A DNA stretch of 64,000 nucleotides from an uncultured Pelagibacteraceae bacterium (lineage in GTDB: Bacteria > Pseudomonadota > Alphaproteobacteria > Pelagibacterales > Pelagibacteraceae), in NCBI GenBank assembly GCA_902572605.1, contig CACGGD010000001.1, forward strand, positions 159,861-223,860. Reading direction: 5' to 3'. Both the position numbers and the translations under genes were made by a program. Below the pieces are notes generated by a model. That model made no database searches. It was not told the origin of the DNA and saw only the letters and a list, made by a program, of their open reading frames with translations. This document shows positions 45,256 through 52,930 of the stretch, one piece after another. How positions within the stretch are numbered: the first letter of the stretch is position 1; every line of letters starts with the position of its first letter.

Positions 45256-46068
45256 CTACGATTTTATCTTATAACCTTTTTTAAATAAAATATAAGTGAC
45301 TAACCAGCTTAAAAAGCTCAAAATTACTAAATAAATTATTCCTGTTTTGATTGATCCATCTGCATTACCAATAAAACTATATCTAATTCCATCAATCATA
45401 TAAAAGAATGGATTGGCCTCACTAATAGTTTGCAAGAAACTGGGTAGTCTATCAATTGAATAGAATGTGCCTGATAGAAAAGACAGCGGAATAATTAAAA
45501 AATTCGTCACGGTTGCCATATGATCAAATTTTTCTGCCCATAAACCAGCAATAATACCCACATTTCCTAAAATAAAAGAAGATAAAAATATGAACAAAAT
45601 CAAAGTAAAAAAATCTTTAACTTGCAAATCAACAATAAAATAAAAAGTCAATATAGAGACTGCCGCTATCATAAAACTTCTAGTAACAGCAGCTAAAGAA
45701 ACTGAAATTGTCACTTCCGTTGCAGATAGAGGCGCATAAAGTAGATCAACTATATTTCCTTGTATTTTGCTAATCATAAATGATGAAGAAGAATGAGAAA
45801 AAGCCTGTTGAATCACTTGCATTGCAATTAGCCCAGGAGCTAAAAAACTAATAAAAGGCACCCCTAAAACCTCTCCCCTCTCATTGCCGATGGCTAGAGA
45901 GAGCACCATTAAAAAAAGCAATGATGAAACTAATGGAGAAAAAATTGTCTGCGCCCAAACAATTAAAAATCTTAAAACCTCTTTCTGATATAAAGTCCAC
46001 GCTCCAACCCAGTTAATTAGACCAAATCTTCTTTTCCCAATTTTATATTTTTTCGATATTTCAACCAT
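45256..46068 (-). CDS. ABC-2 type transporter permease
   Basis: A 270-residue permease with six membrane helices of the ABC-2 (YadH-like) family. After a 20-residue basic N-terminus, WTLYQKEVLRFLIVWAQTIFSPLVSSLLFL leads into the first helix; FLAPGLIAMQVIQQAF and PLSFLSGTFYSIDRLP are typical later blocks. Such permeases pair with a separate ATPase to export lipids, polysaccharides or drugs, but no partner ATPase gene is adjacent here. Substrate is unknown. It diverges from gcrA over 136 bp. Confidence 0.9.
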   Translation of the reverse strand: MVEISKKYKIGKRRFGLINWVGAWTLYQKEVLRFLIVWAQTIFSPLVSSLLFLMVLSLAIGNERGEVLGVPFISFLAPGLIAMQVIQQAFSHSSSSFMISKIQGNIVDLLYAPLSATEVTISVSLAAVTRSFMIAAVSILTFYFIVDLQVKDFFTLILFIFLSSFILGNVGIIAGLWAEKFDHMATVTNFLIIPLSFLSGTFYSIDRLPSFLQTISEANPFFYMIDGIRYSFIGNADGSIKTGIIYLVILSFLSWLVTYILFKKGYKIKS

Positions 46069-46151
46069 TGATAGTCTTATAACTCCTTATTAAAAAAACT
46101 GTGCAAAACTAAAGCTATTAACAGCCTTCTGTCGCTTTAATGTTTTAAACT

Positions 46152-46173
46152 ACAACATAATGTTTTAGTTGTA
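46152..46173. promoter_or_regulatory. Inverted repeat upstream of gcrA
   Basis: TACAAC and GTTGTA form the arms of an imperfect inverted repeat with a 10-11 base centre containing ATAATGTTTTA, about 30-50 bases before the gcrA ATG. The word AATGTTTTA also occurs just upstream, giving a short direct repeat. It may be an operator for gcrA, but the AT-rich context limits certainty. Confidence 0.35.
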
Positions 46174-46204
46174 ATAAAAATACTAAATATAGCAAAGTTA
46201 TACA

Positions 46205-46699
46205 ATGAGTTGGACTAACGAGAAAGTTGAAAAATTAAAAGAACTTTGGTCGAAAGGACATACGGCTAGTCAAATAGCTGAAATGCTAGGTGACACAACG
46301 CGTAACGCAGTTATTGGTAAAGCTCATAGATTAAACTTGGAAGCACGAGCCCCTTCTAAGCAATCAAACCTACCTAGATCTAGGGAAAACAAGCAAATTA
46401 TAAAGCGAAGTCCAGCGCCAATGTCTCGTAAGGCTAAATTTCAATCAATTCTGCTTGATAAGAATTTTGAAGCTGAAAATCCTAAATCTTTAGAGGAATT
46501 AACAGAAGAAACATGTAAATGGCCCATAGGTCATCCTAATGAAGAAAAATTTTACTTTTGTGGAAGAAAGCCTGAAAACGATTTTCCATATTGTAAACTG
46601 CATATTTTATATGCCTTCCAGCCTAAAAATCAAAAAGAGGATGATCTGGGTGATGAAATTCCAGAATTCATTGAAAAGAAAATAAAATCAGCAGGCTAG
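46205..46699 (+). CDS. gcrA: Cell-cycle regulator GcrA
   Basis: Alphaproteobacterial transcription regulator that works with sigma-70 RNA polymerase and recognises CcrM-methylated GANTC sites. The 164-residue protein has the N-terminal helix-turn-helix MSWTNEKVEKLKELWSKGHT and AEMLGDTTRNAVIGKAHRLNL, a basic linker, and the C-terminal TCKWPIGHPNEEKFYFCGRK...YCKLH block. It ends QKEDDLGDEIPEFIEKKIKSAG. The same C-terminal tail occurs again as an orphan fragment at 49857-49925. Its stop is 1 bp from the zur stop. Confidence 0.96.
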   Translation: MSWTNEKVEKLKELWSKGHTASQIAEMLGDTTRNAVIGKAHRLNLEARAPSKQSNLPRSRENKQIIKRSPAPMSRKAKFQSILLDKNFEAENPKSLEELTEETCKWPIGHPNEEKFYFCGRKPENDFPYCKLHILYAFQPKNQKEDDLGDEIPEFIEKKIKSAG

Positions 46700-46700
46700 A

Positions 46701-47102
46701 TTATTTGCACTTTTTGCAAAGACCGAAAAATTCTAAATTAAATCTTTTAAACTTCATTCCTTTTTTATGATTAAAACTTGATAAATATTTTGAGAGTTTA
46801 ACATCACTAATTTCATCAACCATCTCACAACTTTCACAAATTGAAAACGCTGTAGCTTTTGAAATTTCACAATCAGAATTTTTACATGCAACAAAAGCAT
46901 TTTTACTTTCAATTTTATGAATTTTTCCTATCTCAACTAATTTATCTAATGCTCGATAAACTTGTGGTGGAGCATTAATGCCTTTCTTTTGAACATTATA
47001 AAGTATCGTATATGCTTTTAAGGGCTCTGGAGATTTATCAATTAAATCAAAAATTATTTGCTGATTTTTGGAAAGATTGTTTTCTTTATGCATTCTAGTC
47101 AT
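46701..47102 (-). CDS. zur: Fur-family zinc uptake regulator
   Basis: A 133-residue Fur-family repressor. The N-terminal winged helix includes PPQVYRALDKLVEIGKIHKIES, and the C-terminal part has the structural cysteines in CKNSDCE, FSICESCEMVDE and LCKKCK. Its place after znuB, and the Zur-like operators at 48689-48721, identify it as Zur rather than Fur. A second in-frame ATG at 47093 is an alternative start. It is the last gene of znuC-znuB-zur and its stop nearly touches that of gcrA. Confidence 0.9.
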   Translation of the reverse strand: MTRMHKENNLSKNQQIIFDLIDKSPEPLKAYTILYNVQKKGINAPPQVYRALDKLVEIGKIHKIESKNAFVACKNSDCEISKATAFSICESCEMVDEISDVKLSKYLSSFNHKKGMKFKRFNLEFFGLCKKCK

Positions 47103-47117
47103 TGTACTGATTCTTCA

Positions 47118-47921
47118 TTAATTTTTCAATTTAATCGATTGTTTAATTTTTACTAATGAAAGTATGAATAAAAACAAGGAAGCCGCAATGATTGATGGGC
47201 CTGAAGATGTATTAAACTGTAACGAAGTAAACAAACCCAAAATTACAGACAACAAACCTCCAAGTACTGAATAAATCACCATACTCTGAGGGCTTGAAGA
47301 AATATTTCGTGCCATTGCAGCTGGTATGATTAACATTCCTGTAATTAATAATAGTCCAACCATTTTAATTGAAATAGCAATTATCCCAGCCATTAAAATA
47401 GTAAATATAGCTTTAGCTCTATCAGGATTTAAACCTTCGGCTTCTGCTAATTCGTAGTTTACTGTTGATGCAAACAAAGGTTTCCAAATCAATTTAAGAA
47501 TTAAAAGTATTAATGGCCCCCCTATCCATATAATTAATAAATCATCAGCTGTAACTGCTAATATATCCCCAAATAATAATCCCATGATATCGAACCTTAT
47601 GAATGTTAAAAAACCAATTACAACCAGTCCAACTGCTAAAGATGAATGAGCCAAGAGTCCTAATAAAGCATCACCTGGTAGATTGGTTCTTTTTTGAAGC
47701 TGTATCAAAATTAATGCAATTAAAGATGAAATTATGAATACTGAAAGAGCAATGTTAAATTCCAAAGTATAAGCTAGTGTAACTCCAAGTAAAGCAGAGT
47801 GGGCAAGAGTATCACCAAAATATGATAATCGCCTCCATATAACAAAACATCCTAGAGGCCCAGTTACAAATGCAATACCAAGTCCAGCAACTAACGCTCT
47901 TATAAAAAAATCATCAAACAT
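47118..47921 (-). CDS. znuB: Zinc ABC transporter permease
   Basis: A 267-residue permease of the ABC-3 family with about eight helices. GPLGCFVIWRRLSYFGDTLAHSALLG near the N-terminus and the EAA-like EAEGLNPDRAKAIF segment, followed by LLLITGMLIIPAAMAR, are characteristic. It moves Zn(II) delivered by ZnuA across the inner membrane. It follows znuC without a gap and is 15 bp before zur. Zinc rather than manganese is inferred from the Zur gene and the His-rich ZnuA. Confidence 0.93.
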   Translation of the reverse strand: MFDDFFIRALVAGLGIAFVTGPLGCFVIWRRLSYFGDTLAHSALLGVTLAYTLEFNIALSVFIISSLIALILIQLQKRTNLPGDALLGLLAHSSLAVGLVVIGFLTFIRFDIMGLLFGDILAVTADDLLIIWIGGPLILLILKLIWKPLFASTVNYELAEAEGLNPDRAKAIFTILMAGIIAISIKMVGLLLITGMLIIPAAMARNISSSPQSMVIYSVLGGLLSVILGLFTSLQFNTSSGPSIIAASLFLFILSLVKIKQSIKLKN

Positions 47922-48668
47922 TTAATTTTTTTTTATTTCACCTTCATTTGTATGAATATGATCATGACTATGTTTGTATCTTGTAAGTATTTGAGAGGCT
48001 TGTTCTCCAAATAAAGCTTTATATTCATTATTTTTTGCAACATCTAAAGGAGAGCCTGAACAACAGACATGACCGTTTAGACAAACAACATGGTCAGTAG
48101 CACTCATTACGGTATGTAAGTCGTGAGAAATCAATAGGATTCCACAATTCAATTCATCTGAAATTTTCTTTATAAGTTCGTATAGAGCAATTTCGCCAGT
48201 AAAATCCACCCCTTGTACTGGTTCATCAAGTACTAAAAGATCTGGTTTTTTTGAGATAGCTCTTGCAAGCAATACTCTTTGAAATTCACCGCCTGATAAG
48301 TCGCCCAAATTTTTATCTTTAAGATGAATAACACCTGTTAAAGATAAAGCTTCTTTAATAGCTTCATCTTTGAGATTTTCAGTTAGTACCATGAAATCAT
48401 TCACTCTAAGTGGCAATGTCCAATCAATTGAGATTTTTTGAGGAACATATCCAACTTTATTCGTATATTTCTCAACTTCTCCATCGATTTTTTTATAAAT
48501 TCCTAAAGCAATTTTAGCTGTGGTGCTTTTTCCAGAACCATTAGGACCAATAAGAGTAACTATTTTACCCTTTTCAATTTGTAATGACACTCCTTTAACG
48601 AGCCATTTGCCGTTTATACGAAAACCGGCTTGTTTTAATTTTACTAAAATATTTTGATTTAAGCTCAT
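47922..48668 (-). CDS. znuC: Zinc ABC transporter ATPase
   Basis: A 248-residue ATPase with Walker A GPNGSGKST (near residue 41), the signature LSGGEFQRV, Walker B LLVLDEPVQGVD and the H-loop ISHDLHTVM. The HVVCLNGHVCCSG segment after the H-loop is typical of ZnuC. It ends in a His-containing tail (KHSHDHIHTNEGE) that may bind metal. It starts 72 bp from the divergent znuA start; that gap holds two Zur-like boxes. Confidence 0.93.
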   Translation of the reverse strand: MSLNQNILVKLKQAGFRINGKWLVKGVSLQIEKGKIVTLIGPNGSGKSTTAKIALGIYKKIDGEVEKYTNKVGYVPQKISIDWTLPLRVNDFMVLTENLKDEAIKEALSLTGVIHLKDKNLGDLSGGEFQRVLLARAISKKPDLLVLDEPVQGVDFTGEIALYELIKKISDELNCGILLISHDLHTVMSATDHVVCLNGHVCCSGSPLDVAKNNEYKALFGEQASQILTRYKHSHDHIHTNEGEIKKN

Positions 48669-48688
48669 TTTATCTCTTGACTCTAAAA

Positions 48689-48703
48689 CGTTATATTATT
48701 ACA
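48689..48703. promoter_or_regulatory. Zur box, degenerate copy
   Basis: CGTTATATTATTACA matches the perfect box at 48707-48721 in 13 of 15 bases. Its centre is 18 bp away, so the two sites would lie on nearly the same side of the DNA helix. It is the copy nearer znuC. Confidence 0.65.
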
Positions 48704-48706
48704 TAC

Positions 48707-48721
48707 TGTTATATTATAACA
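48707..48721. promoter_or_regulatory. Zur box, perfect palindrome
   Basis: TGTTATA-T-TATAACA is a 15-bp perfect inverted repeat that matches the proteobacterial Zur core GTTATA(A/T)TATAAC. It lies between divergent znuC and znuA, about 20 bases before the znuA ATG, where bound Zur would block transcription of both. Confidence 0.85.
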
Positions 48722-48740
48722 ATTCTAACATACTATTATT

Positions 48741-49787
48741 ATGAAAAACATTAAAAAATTACCATTTATATTATCAATATTATCTCTATTTATTATTTTC
48801 TCACCAGCAAAAGCTGACATCAAAGTAGTTGCATCAATAAAACCTATACACTCATTAGCAAGTTATTTGATGGATGGGGTAGGTAAACCAGATTTAATAG
48901 TAGATGGATATGCTTCACCACACGGATTTGCAATGAAACCGTCTCACGCAAAAATGTTACAAAATGCTGATTTAATCTTTTGGGTTGGTGAAGACTTAGA
49001 AAGTTTTTTAGAAAAACCATTAAATTCAATAGCAAAAAAAGCTGAAAAAATAGAGTTAATGGAAATTAAAGGATTAAATAAATTAGAATTTAGAGAAAGA
49101 AACATATTTGAAGGACATGATGATCATGGACATGACGAGCATAAAAAAGAAGATGAACATAAAGAACATGGTCATAAAGAGGATAAACACGATGAACATG
49201 GTCATGACGAGCATAAAGAAGACGAACATAAAGAACATGGTCATAAAGAAGATAAACACGATGATCACCATGAGCATGCTCACGGTGAACATGATCCGCA
49301 CATCTGGTTAGATCCAATGAACGCAAAAGTGATTTTAAAAGAAATGGCAGAGCATTTAATAGAAAATGATCAAGAAAACGCATCTACATATAAAGCTAAT
49401 TTAAAAAAAGCACTCAAAGATTTAGACAAACTTACAAAAAAAGTTAAATCTGAGTTAAATAAAGATTTTAAATCGATTGTTTTCCATGACGCCTATCAAT
49501 ATTTTGAAAAAAGATTTGATGTAAATGTTTTGGGAGCTTTTACTGTAAATACAGATGTATTGCCTGGAGCTGAACAATTATCTGAAATCAGAGAAATAAT
49601 TGAACATGACAAAGTAAGTTGTGTGTTTTCTGAACCTCAATTTAATCCTGACATAATCAATGCAGTAGCGAAAGATATGAATATTAAAACTGGTGTTTTA
49701 GATCCATTGGGAGCCACTTTAACTCCAGGAAAAACTTTATATTTTGATCTAATTAGTAATATGTCTAAGTCCTTTAAAAGCTGTTAA
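48741..49787 (+). CDS. znuA: Zinc-binding protein ZnuA with a long His-rich loop
   Basis: Periplasmic solute-binding protein of the ABC zinc importer. The signal peptide (residues 1-25) ends SPAKA. Expected zinc ligands are in YASPHGFAMKPSHA, HDPHIWLDPMNA, SIVFHDAYQYF and the acidic LDPLGATLTPG; two cysteines (DKVSCVF and the last residue) match the ZnuA disulfide. Residues about 121-185 form an Asp/Glu/Lys/His loop with two 23-24 residue tandem repeats, thought to bind extra zinc. The 348-residue length is due to this loop. Confidence 0.95.
   Translation: MKNIKKLPFILSILSLFIIFSPAKADIKVVASIKPIHSLASYLMDGVGKPDLIVDGYASPHGFAMKPSHAKMLQNADLIFWVGEDLESFLEKPLNSIAKKAEKIELMEIKGLNKLEFRERNIFEGHDDHGHDEHKKEDEHKEHGHKEDKHDEHGHDEHKEDEHKEHGHKEDKHDDHHEHAHGEHDPHIWLDPMNAKVILKEMAEHLIENDQENASTYKANLKKALKDLDKLTKKVKSELNKDFKSIVFHDAYQYFEKRFDVNVLGAFTVNTDVLPGAEQLSEIREIIEHDKVSCVFSEPQFNPDIINAVAKDMNIKTGVLDPLGATLTPGKTLYFDLISNMSKSFKSC
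49131..49271 (+). repeat. Tandem repeat coding the His-rich loop of ZnuA
   Basis: Two in-frame units, 49131-49202 (72 bases, 24 codons) and 49203-49271 (69 bases, 23 codons), encode HDEHK(K)EDEHKEHGHKED followed by KHDEHG or KHDDHH. They differ by one Lys codon and a few bases, pointing to a fairly recent duplication by slippage or unequal crossover. Confidence 0.9.
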
Positions 49788-49856
49788 CTATTTCTAACCA
49801 AAGTATCTTTCTCTTCTAAATTGTAATAAATTCTTAGTAAACAATAATTATAGGAG

Positions 49857-49925
49857 AGAGACGATGATCTTGGTGATGAGATTCCAGAGTTTATCGAGAA
49901 AAAAGTTAAAGCCTCATCTGGTTAA
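49857..49925 (+). pseudogene. Orphan 3' fragment of gcrA
   Basis: The frame reads RDDDLGDEIPEFIEKKVKA, then SSG and a stop, nearly the same as the last residues of the intact GcrA (EDDLGDEIPEFIEKKIK). Over 16 aligned codons (from 49863 and 46640) 39 of 48 bases agree, and 7 of the 8 changed codons are synonymous. An in-frame TAG stands at 49851-49853, so no gene body precedes it. It marks the far edge of the zinc block and is best read as the left-over tail of a former gcrA copy. Confidence 0.85.
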
Positions 49926-49958
49926 CAAAACTTTAACATTACAATCATATAATTAACT

Positions 49959-50186
49959 ATGAAGTTTATTAAAAAATACCTTAAATGGTTAAGTACTTTT
50001 TTAGTTCTTACAGGTATTTTATTAACAAATTTGAATATGTATCCAGTAAATATAATGTTTCATGGAGCTGGAGTTGTTGGTTGGACTATTGCAGGTTTTA
50101 TTTCTAAGGATAAAGCAATATTAACTAATTTTGGGTTACAGATACCATTATTTATTATTGGTTTTTATCAAATTTTGGTTCCTTAA
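49959..50186 (+). CDS. Small membrane protein, DUF6552-like
   Basis: A 75-residue protein with three hydrophobic stretches (about residues 10-26, 32-47 and 57-74) and a short basic N-terminus. The layout KWLSTFLVLTGILLTNLNMYPVNI then GVVGWTIAGF resembles small proteins grouped as DUF6552, but I cannot confirm it. Function is unknown. It lies between the gcrA remnant and arsC, 26 bp from the latter, and may be co-transcribed with the arsC-aquaporin pair. Confidence 0.65.
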   Translation: MKFIKKYLKWLSTFLVLTGILLTNLNMYPVNIMFHGAGVVGWTIAGFISKDKAILTNFGLQIPLFIIGFYQILVP

Positions 50187-50212
50187 GTTCGGGACACTTC
50201 AAAACATTTTTT

Positions 50213-50656
50213 ATGAGGAAAACAAAAACAATATTGTTTGTTTGTACTGGAAACTCTGCGAGAAGCATAATAGCAGAAAGTATTGTAAATAAAAATTACC
50301 GAAATCAATTCATCGCATTTAGTGCCGGAAGTAATCCTTCAGGAAAAATCAATCCTTACATTAAAGAGTATCTTGAAGGAAAAAAATTTAATTTAGACAC
50401 TTATTATTCAAAAAATTTTGATGAATTTTTAAAAAATGATATTGATATTGATTACGTGATTACAGTTTGTAATAACGCTAATAAAGAAGTTTGTCCTGTA
50501 TGGCCCAAAAAAAAGACCATTACACACTGGGATATTGAGGACCCTGTTGAAAAATTTAAAAAAACTAAAAATAAAGATAAAATAAATTTAATAGCTGAAG
50601 AAACTTATAATATAATTAATGAAAAAATTAAAAATTGGATAAAAAATGAAAAGTAA
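50213..50656 (+). CDS. arsC: Arsenate reductase, low-molecular-weight phosphatase type
   Basis: A 147-residue protein of the LMW tyrosine phosphatase fold. The P-loop is CTGNSAR (Cys11, Arg17), and two later cysteines in VITVCNNANKEVCPVW match the redox relay of thioredoxin-coupled ArsC. HWDIEDPVE carries the general acid Asp. These features favour arsenate reduction to arsenite over protein phosphatase action. It overlaps an aquaporin gene by 11 bases and adjoins the phosphate-uptake region, fitting arsenate as an unwanted phosphate mimic. Confidence 0.88.
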   Translation: MRKTKTILFVCTGNSARSIIAESIVNKNYRNQFIAFSAGSNPSGKINPYIKEYLEGKKFNLDTYYSKNFDEFLKNDIDIDYVITVCNNANKEVCPVWPKKKTITHWDIEDPVEKFKKTKNKDKINLIAEETYNIINEKIKNWIKNEK

Positions 50657-51293
50657 AAAAATATTTATTGGTGAATTTATAGGAAGTTGTTTTTTAGTCA
50701 TGATAATTGTTGGTTCAGGTATTATGGCTCAAAATCTAACTGATGACGTCGCTGTAATGTTAATAGCGAATACTTTAGCTACAGGTGCAGGATTATTTGT
50801 TCTGATTACTTCAATCGGTGATATCTCTGGAGCACATTTCAATCCTGTCGTTACTTTAGCAATGTATTTTACCAATAAGATTAAAAAAAATTTAATTATC
50901 ATTTATATCTCAGCTCAAATCTTAGGTTGCATGTTAGGAGTAATGTTGGCTAATTTTATGTTTGATCTTCCTTTGTTACAGCTATCAGAGAAGATTAGAC
51001 CTGGAATAAATATTTTTACAGCTGAGATCATTGCAACTTTTGGATTAATTTTTGTGATATTCGGATCTTTAAAAAGTGGTAAACTTGCAGTCGCCTCATC
51101 AGTTGCTACTTTTATTACAGCAGGTTATTGGTTTACCTCTTCAACTTCATTTGCAAATCCAGCGGTAGCAATTGCAAGAACTTTTACAGACACATTTACT
51201 GGAATAAATTACTTAAATACTCCTAGTTATATCATTGCTGAAATTATTGGTGGAATATTAGCTGTCTATTTAATTAGAAAAATTTTTTTATAG
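50646..51293 (+). CDS. MIP-family channel (aquaporin / aquaglyceroporin)
   Basis: A 215-residue channel with six membrane helices and two half-helices. The first pore box is GAHFNPVVTLAMYF, with NPV instead of the usual NPA, and the second is SFANPAVAIARTFTDTF. Coupling to arsC by an 11-base overlap suggests a role in letting arsenite out, as for the rhizobial AqpS in ars operons; water or glycerol transport is the alternative. No ArsR or ArsB gene is present. Confidence 0.88.
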   Translation: MKSKKIFIGEFIGSCFLVMIIVGSGIMAQNLTDDVAVMLIANTLATGAGLFVLITSIGDISGAHFNPVVTLAMYFTNKIKKNLIIIYISAQILGCMLGVMLANFMFDLPLLQLSEKIRPGINIFTAEIIATFGLIFVIFGSLKSGKLAVASSVATFITAGYWFTSSTSFANPAVAIARTFTDTFTGINYLNTPSYIIAEIIGGILAVYLIRKIFL

Positions 51294-51302
51294 TTGGAGG
51301 GC

Positions 51303-51331
51303 AGCCCAAGGTAATATTAATACCTTGGGCT
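51303..51331. terminator. Strong hairpin downstream of the aquaporin gene
   Basis: AGCCCAAGGTA-ATATTAA-TACCTTGGGCT is a perfect 11-bp stem, starting 10 bases after the aquaporin stop. It lacks a following T tract on either strand, so it may act as a 3'-end stabiliser or a weak terminator for both convergent transcripts rather than a classical one. Confidence 0.6.
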
Positions 51332-51345
51332 AATTAATTAACAAA

Positions 51346-51359
51346 CAGTCGGGAGACTG
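51346..51359. other. Second small hairpin in the arsC-aquaporin/ppx spacer
   Basis: CAGTC-GGGA-GACTG forms a 5-bp stem with a GNRA-type GGGA tetraloop on the plus strand, 15 bases after the larger hairpin. The remaining spacer to 51424 is A-rich with no ORF. The two stems together could be a structured 3' UTR or a small RNA. Confidence 0.45.
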
Positions 51360-51424
51360 ATGAACATTTAATAATATAAAAATGCTAAAAAAATATTTAA
51401 ATTAAGTTAAAGATTTATTAATTT

Positions 51425-52930
51425 TCAAGAATAAATGATATTAGAGTCGACATTCATCTCTCCTGCTAGATTTTTAAGTCTTTTAGTTACTTGTTTTGAG
51501 ACTATATCACTATGATTTTTAGGTATTTTCAAAAAAATAGTCTTATTTCTTTTATAAATTTTAAATTCATCTAACAACAACGAAGACATGCTTGTAAGTG
51601 ACTCTGCTAACCTTAAAGCAGATCCCACTTGCTTTGAGGATAAAATCTCCTTGTTATTTAGTAAGGTTAGAAACTGATAATTCGGATTATATTTTAAACC
51701 ACAATGTCTCCAAAAACTTGCTGATGCAACTTTTACTCTATCTCTATGTTCTAGTTTTAGTAATGGAGTATTTAACACTTCCATAAAAACTAACTCTGCT
51801 TTTTGAAAAGCTCCTAGGCCCCAATCCATTTTACTTAAGATACAAGCCAAGGTTAGTAATCTTCGATTAAAATATTCGTTGTCTTCAAATAATGGTGAAA
51901 TAAAATTAAAATATTTCTCAAAACTCTTTCCATAGTCCCCTTTTTTAAAAGATATACCATCAGTTTTTAATTTGAAAATTTCATCCTCACTCATTCCTTG
52001 GTTTATAATTGTATTCATATGCCCCTCTCTTAGTCCACTGATTGAGCAAATAACTTTTGAGGGGCTTGCTACTTCAATTATTTCGTTAAGTATTATAGAG
52101 CTAAAAGGTAAATAGGGAGTTCTAGATTTAGTAATATATTCCATTGATTTCAAAGATGATTTATTAAATTTTGAAATTCTGTTTAAGTATTTAACTGCTG
52201 CATCTTTTGAGAGCTTATATTGATGCAAAATATGTAATGGGTGTTTTTCTTTAAAGAGATGATATTTAAATAATGATCTCCAAGTCCCTCCTACCAAATA
52301 TATATTTTTAAATTTCTTTTTAGAAAGCCATTTTTCATCTCTTAAACATTTTCTAACATATTTTCCCAAATTTCTTTTTTTTATAATAGGATTATTTTCA
52401 AGTCTTAATACTCCAAGAGGTAAAGAGGTTGTTTCAAAAATTTGATTGTTAGAAACTCTGGCAAGTTCTAAACTTCCACCTCCTAAATCTGCAACAAGTC
52501 CATCTACTTCATCAAATCCTACCATTACACCGTTTGCTGATGTTCTTGCTTCTTCCTCGCCAGATAACACTAGTGGTTTTTTATTAAATATTTTTTCAAT
52601 TTCTCTTAAAAATTCACTTGCATCAGTGGCCTCTCTAAAAGCTGCTGTAGCAATAATTTCTAAATCTTGAACGTCTGAAATATCTAAAATTTCTTTAAAT
52701 CTATTTAGAACTTTTAAAGAACTTTTAATTCCATCAGGATTTAGTTTTTTAGATTTATCTAGATTTTTTCCAAGTTTGCAAACTGCTTTTTCATTAAAAA
52801 CTGGAATTGGAGAAATTTTAAAATTATCGTATATGAGCATTCTTATTGAATTTGATCCAAGATCTATTATGGCTTGCTTAGACTTTTTATTAGACTGAAA
52901 TTTAAAAAGATTTTTTAATTCTGGTTTCAT
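51425..52930 (-). CDS. ppx: Exopolyphosphatase, Ppx/GppA family
   Basis: Releases phosphate from polyphosphate ends. The 501-residue protein has the actin-like ATPase phosphate loops AIIDLGSNSIRMLIYD and VADLGGGSLELARV, the GEEEARTSANGVM block and a C-terminal HD-like helical part. The GppA activity on pppGpp cannot be excluded. It overlaps the ppk1 stop by 4 bases, so synthesis and breakdown of polyphosphate are encoded together at the edge of the phosphate island. Confidence 0.94.
   Translation of the reverse strand: MKPELKNLFKFQSNKKSKQAIIDLGSNSIRMLIYDNFKISPIPVFNEKAVCKLGKNLDKSKKLNPDGIKSSLKVLNRFKEILDISDVQDLEIIATAAFREATDASEFLREIEKIFNKKPLVLSGEEEARTSANGVMVGFDEVDGLVADLGGGSLELARVSNNQIFETTSLPLGVLRLENNPIIKKRNLGKYVRKCLRDEKWLSKKKFKNIYLVGGTWRSLFKYHLFKEKHPLHILHQYKLSKDAAVKYLNRISKFNKSSLKSMEYITKSRTPYLPFSSIILNEIIEVASPSKVICSISGLREGHMNTIINQGMSEDEIFKLKTDGISFKKGDYGKSFEKYFNFISPLFEDNEYFNRRLLTLACILSKMDWGLGAFQKAELVFMEVLNTPLLKLEHRDRVKVASASFWRHCGLKYNPNYQFLTLLNNKEILSSKQVGSALRLAESLTSMSSLLLDEFKIYKRNKTIFLKIPKNHSDIVSKQVTKRLKNLAGEMNVDSNIIYS

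Noticed and set aside
49131-49271. Possible CRISPR-like repeat
   Set aside because: The two adjacent units lack spacers and are in-frame codons for a metal-binding loop.
49083-49383. Minus-strand and frame-shifted open frames opposite the His-rich loop of znuA
   Set aside because: The low-complexity CAT/GAA codons leave all frames open; no independent gene evidence.
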